From: UBA5209 sp034002865
GTDB taxonomy: Bacteria; Patescibacteriota; Dojkabacteria; SC72
NCBI GenBank assembly: GCA_034002865.1
Contig: JAVEZR010000009.1
Span: forward strand, 1 to 24,690
Direction of reading: 5' to 3'
Length of the DNA: 24,690 nt
This document shows positions 22,758 to 24,690 of this stretch, piece after piece (position 1 is the stretch's first letter; each line of letters starts with the position of its first letter). Both the position numbers and the translations under genes were made by a program. A model generated the notes under the pieces. The model was not told where the DNA came from, searched no databases, and saw only the letters and a list, made by a program, of their open reading frames with translations.

Positions 22758-24590
22758 ATGAATAACATGGATAATAATACTGCCCAAAATAATGGATTTT
22801 CATATCCTGATTTATCACAAAGTGGTACTGCTTCACAGCCTACTACCTCTTCTACACCTGTCAACCCAGCATCGGATGATGCTCAGATATTAAGTGATCT
22901 TGCTAATCAGTTAAAAGAAATTCAGAAAGCAGACTCACAACCAGAGCAGATTTTACCAAAGGAGCAAGCTATACAGACCCCTACACCTGTTGCTACCACC
23001 CAACCAGTGCAACAAGAGCCATCAGTAACTCAGGTTAAGGTACAGGGACCAGTCGTTGAGCCTGATATTCCAGTTGTTAATGACCAACCTACTCAACCAG
23101 AAGAGATACCAGAGCAGTCTCAAGTAAAGCCAGAGGAGATAATTCCTGAACCTCCTGTACCTGTTGTTGATACACAACCTGTACAACCACAAGTAGCAGC
23201 AGTAGTACCGGAGATAAAGCAAGAGGAGACAGCTCCTCAATCCCCTCCCCCTACTGTTGATAGTCAGCCTAGGTTTGATCTTCCAAGCCAACCAGCACCT
23301 GCTCCTACGAATATAATGACGGAGGACAGTATAGGTATTGTAAGAAGTACTCTTGCAGATATTATGCCAGGAGAGAAAGTTCCTAGAGCTTTGCAAAGAA
23401 CACCTAAAGAAAAGAATCTCTCTAAACCTTTTACTACCCCTAAAGAAAACTTTAATACTGTTAGAAAGGATGTTCTAGCAAAACAGCAACCTGCTAAAGA
23501 GCAAGTTCTTGATGAAACACCAAAGCATTTAGGAGGAATAGATGAACTATTAAAATACGCTATTGAAAAAGGAGCATCTGATTTACACATCAGTGTTGGT
23601 TACCCCCCTATCATCAGGGTAGATGGGCAATTAGAGAATGTTAATGAGAGTATCGTTACTCCACAGGATGCAGAGGAGCTAATCCTCCCTATTCTAACTG
23701 ATGAGAAAAAAGAATTATTGGAAGTAAACAGAGAGATAGATTTGGCTTACTTCTATCAAGGTAATCAATCAGCAAGATTTAGGGTAAATGCATACTTTAC
23801 AATGAAGAATCTTGCAGGAGCATTTAGATTAATACCATCTAGAGTTAAAACAATTGAGGAGTTACTAATACCTCAGATATATCATAGATTTGGACAGTTA
23901 AAGCAGGGATTAATCTTAATTACAGGACCTACAGGTCACGGTAAGAGTACCACTCTTGCTGCAATACTTGAAGATATTAATAGGACGAGAAGCGTTCATA
24001 TTGTTACCATTGAAGATCCAATAGAGTATGTATTTGAAGGTAAGAAGGCTTTAATTGATCAAAGAGAGATGAATGATGATACACACTCATGGAATATTGC
24101 ACTTAGGAGTGCTCTAAGGCAGGATCCTGATGTAATTCTAGTCGGAGAGATGAGAGATTACGAAACGATAGCAGCAGCTATAACTCTTGCAGAGACAGGA
24201 CACCTTGTATTTGCAACACTACATACTAATAACTCAGCACAAACAATAGATAGAATCATAGATGTATTCCCTGAGAATCAACAACCACAAATTAGATCTC
24301 AGCTTTCTAATATATTAGAAGCAATAGTCTCACAGAGATTAGTACCTCTGGATAAGGGAGGAAGAAGAGCCGTATCTGAGATATTAATAGCAAATCCTGC
24401 AGTAAGGAACCTCATTAGAGAGGGTAAAACACATCAGATAGACAATGTAATAAGAACAAGCTCAGATATTGGTATGGTATCTCTAGAAAGATCTCTTGTA
24501 AATCTTGTAAGAGAAGGAGTAATCTCAATAGAGAAGGCACAGGAGTATTCAATATACCCTGAGGAAGTTTTAAGATTATTAAAGAGTTAG
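22758..24590 (+). CDS. pilT: Type IV pilus retraction ATPase with long disordered N-terminal extension
   Basis: 610 residues against about 340-370 for classical PilT. Residues 1 to about 255 are an added Pro/Gln/Glu/Val-rich low-complexity region with repeated 'TQPVQ', 'VVDTQPVQP' and 'PEEI' type units. The PilT core starts near 'GGIDELLKYAIEKGASDLHIS' (259-279) and has Walker A GPTGHGKS (390-397), 'TIEDPIE' (417-423), Walker B 'VGEMRDYET' (462-470), the His box 'TGHLVFATLHTNN' (480-492) and the PilT signature 'AVRNLIREGKTHQI' (548-561). It depolymerises the pilus, giving retraction force for twitching, DNA uptake or attachment. It begins 12 nt after pilB, with an AGGA near the ATG, and pilC starts 3 nt after its stop. 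The extension may tether the motor or bind partners (inference). Confidence 0.95.
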   Translation: MNNMDNNTAQNNGFSYPDLSQSGTASQPTTSSTPVNPASDDAQILSDLANQLKEIQKADSQPEQILPKEQAIQTPTPVATTQPVQQEPSVTQVKVQGPVVEPDIPVVNDQPTQPEEIPEQSQVKPEEIIPEPPVPVVDTQPVQPQVAAVVPEIKQEETAPQSPPPTVDSQPRFDLPSQPAPAPTNIMTEDSIGIVRSTLADIMPGEKVPRALQRTPKEKNLSKPFTTPKENFNTVRKDVLAKQQPAKEQVLDETPKHLGGIDELLKYAIEKGASDLHISVGYPPIIRVDGQLENVNESIVTPQDAEELILPILTDEKKELLEVNREIDLAYFYQGNQSARFRVNAYFTMKNLAGAFRLIPSRVKTIEELLIPQIYHRFGQLKQGLILITGPTGHGKSTTLAAILEDINRTRSVHIVTIEDPIEYVFEGKKALIDQREMNDDTHSWNIALRSALRQDPDVILVGEMRDYETIAAAITLAETGHLVFATLHTNNSAQTIDRIIDVFPENQQPQIRSQLSNILEAIVSQRLVPLDKGGRRAVSEILIANPAVRNLIREGKTHQIDNVIRTSSDIGMVSLERSLVNLVREGVISIEKAQEYSIYPEEVLRLLKS

Positions 24591-24593
24591 TAA

Positions 24594-24690
24594 ATGAAAA
24601 AATTTAGATACTCAGCTAGAGATAGCCAAGGTAAAGAGATAAAGGGAAAGATACAGGCTAGAGATAGGGATGCTGTAGGTGAGATACTTC
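24594..24690 (+). CDS. pilC: Type IV pilus inner-membrane platform protein, N-terminal fragment
   Basis: Only 32 codons are inside the window. The ATG is 3 nt after the pilT stop. The opening 'MKKFRYSARDSQGKEIKGK' followed by 'DAVGEIL' matches the start of PilC/GspF proteins, where this segment precedes the first cytoplasmic helical domain. Position directly after pilB and pilT supports the call. PilC couples the motor ATPases to the pilin machine in the membrane. The rest lies beyond the right edge. Confidence 0.8.
   Translation, partial: MKKFRYSARDSQGKEIKGKIQARDRDAVGEIL

Noticed and set aside
1..24690. TGA recoding as glycine (genetic code 25 of Gracilibacteria/Absconditabacteria)
   Set aside because: Long conserved genes (gyrA, gyrB, pilB, pilT) read without any in-frame TGA and encode glycine with GGN codons.
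1..24690. tRNA, rRNA, CRISPR array or complete insertion sequence
   Set aside because: I saw no cloverleaf, rRNA segment, regularly spaced direct repeats or transposase gene, though a covariance-model scan was not possible.

Overview
The window looks like chromosomal DNA of a low-G+C bacterium, most likely from the Candidate Phyla Radiation (Patescibacteria). This is inferred from gene content and style: short tightly packed operons, almost no Shine-Dalgarno sequences, an intein in GyrB, several hypothetical surface proteins, a compact type IV pilus operon, and a Gram-positive-like envelope kit (sortase, VanY-type carboxypeptidase, FemABX transferase). The phylum is not proven. The standard stop codons work throughout, and all 17 readable stops are TAA or TAG, never TGA.

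Layout. Positions 1-4451 (minus): a small helical protein followed by a giant, mostly novel protein running off the left edge, driven by a promoter whose spacer is a (CT)6 tract. Positions 4517-8980 (minus): an envelope glycosylation operon with a membrane-anchored hypothetical, a polytopic GT-C-like protein and a GT4-GT2 fusion. Positions 9051-9763: an isolated lipoprotein gene, richer in G+C, with a strong Shine-Dalgarno, an elaborate terminator hairpin and paired upstream dyads. Positions 10002-11851 (minus): VanY-like carboxypeptidase, sortase and a 75-residue secreted protein with a sorting-signal-like tail. Positions 11960-12439: a 70-residue ORF and a 271-bp element bounded by perfect 14-bp inverted repeats, with two internal hairpins and a 38-residue membrane ORF. 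Positions 12483-19788 (minus): holB, then gyrB (with a 434-residue HNH intein), a small unknown gene and gyrA, ending in a clear intrinsic terminator. Positions 19818-24690 (plus): a FemABX transferase, then pilB, pilT and the start of pilC.

Most of the window serves the cell surface: glycosylation, peptidoglycan trimming and cross-bridge building, sortase anchoring and pilus extension/retraction. The gyrase block is housekeeping. The most unusual item is the 271-bp inverted-repeat element at 12169-12439. The phase-variable-looking promoter at 4483-4511 and the foreign-looking lipoprotein island are next.
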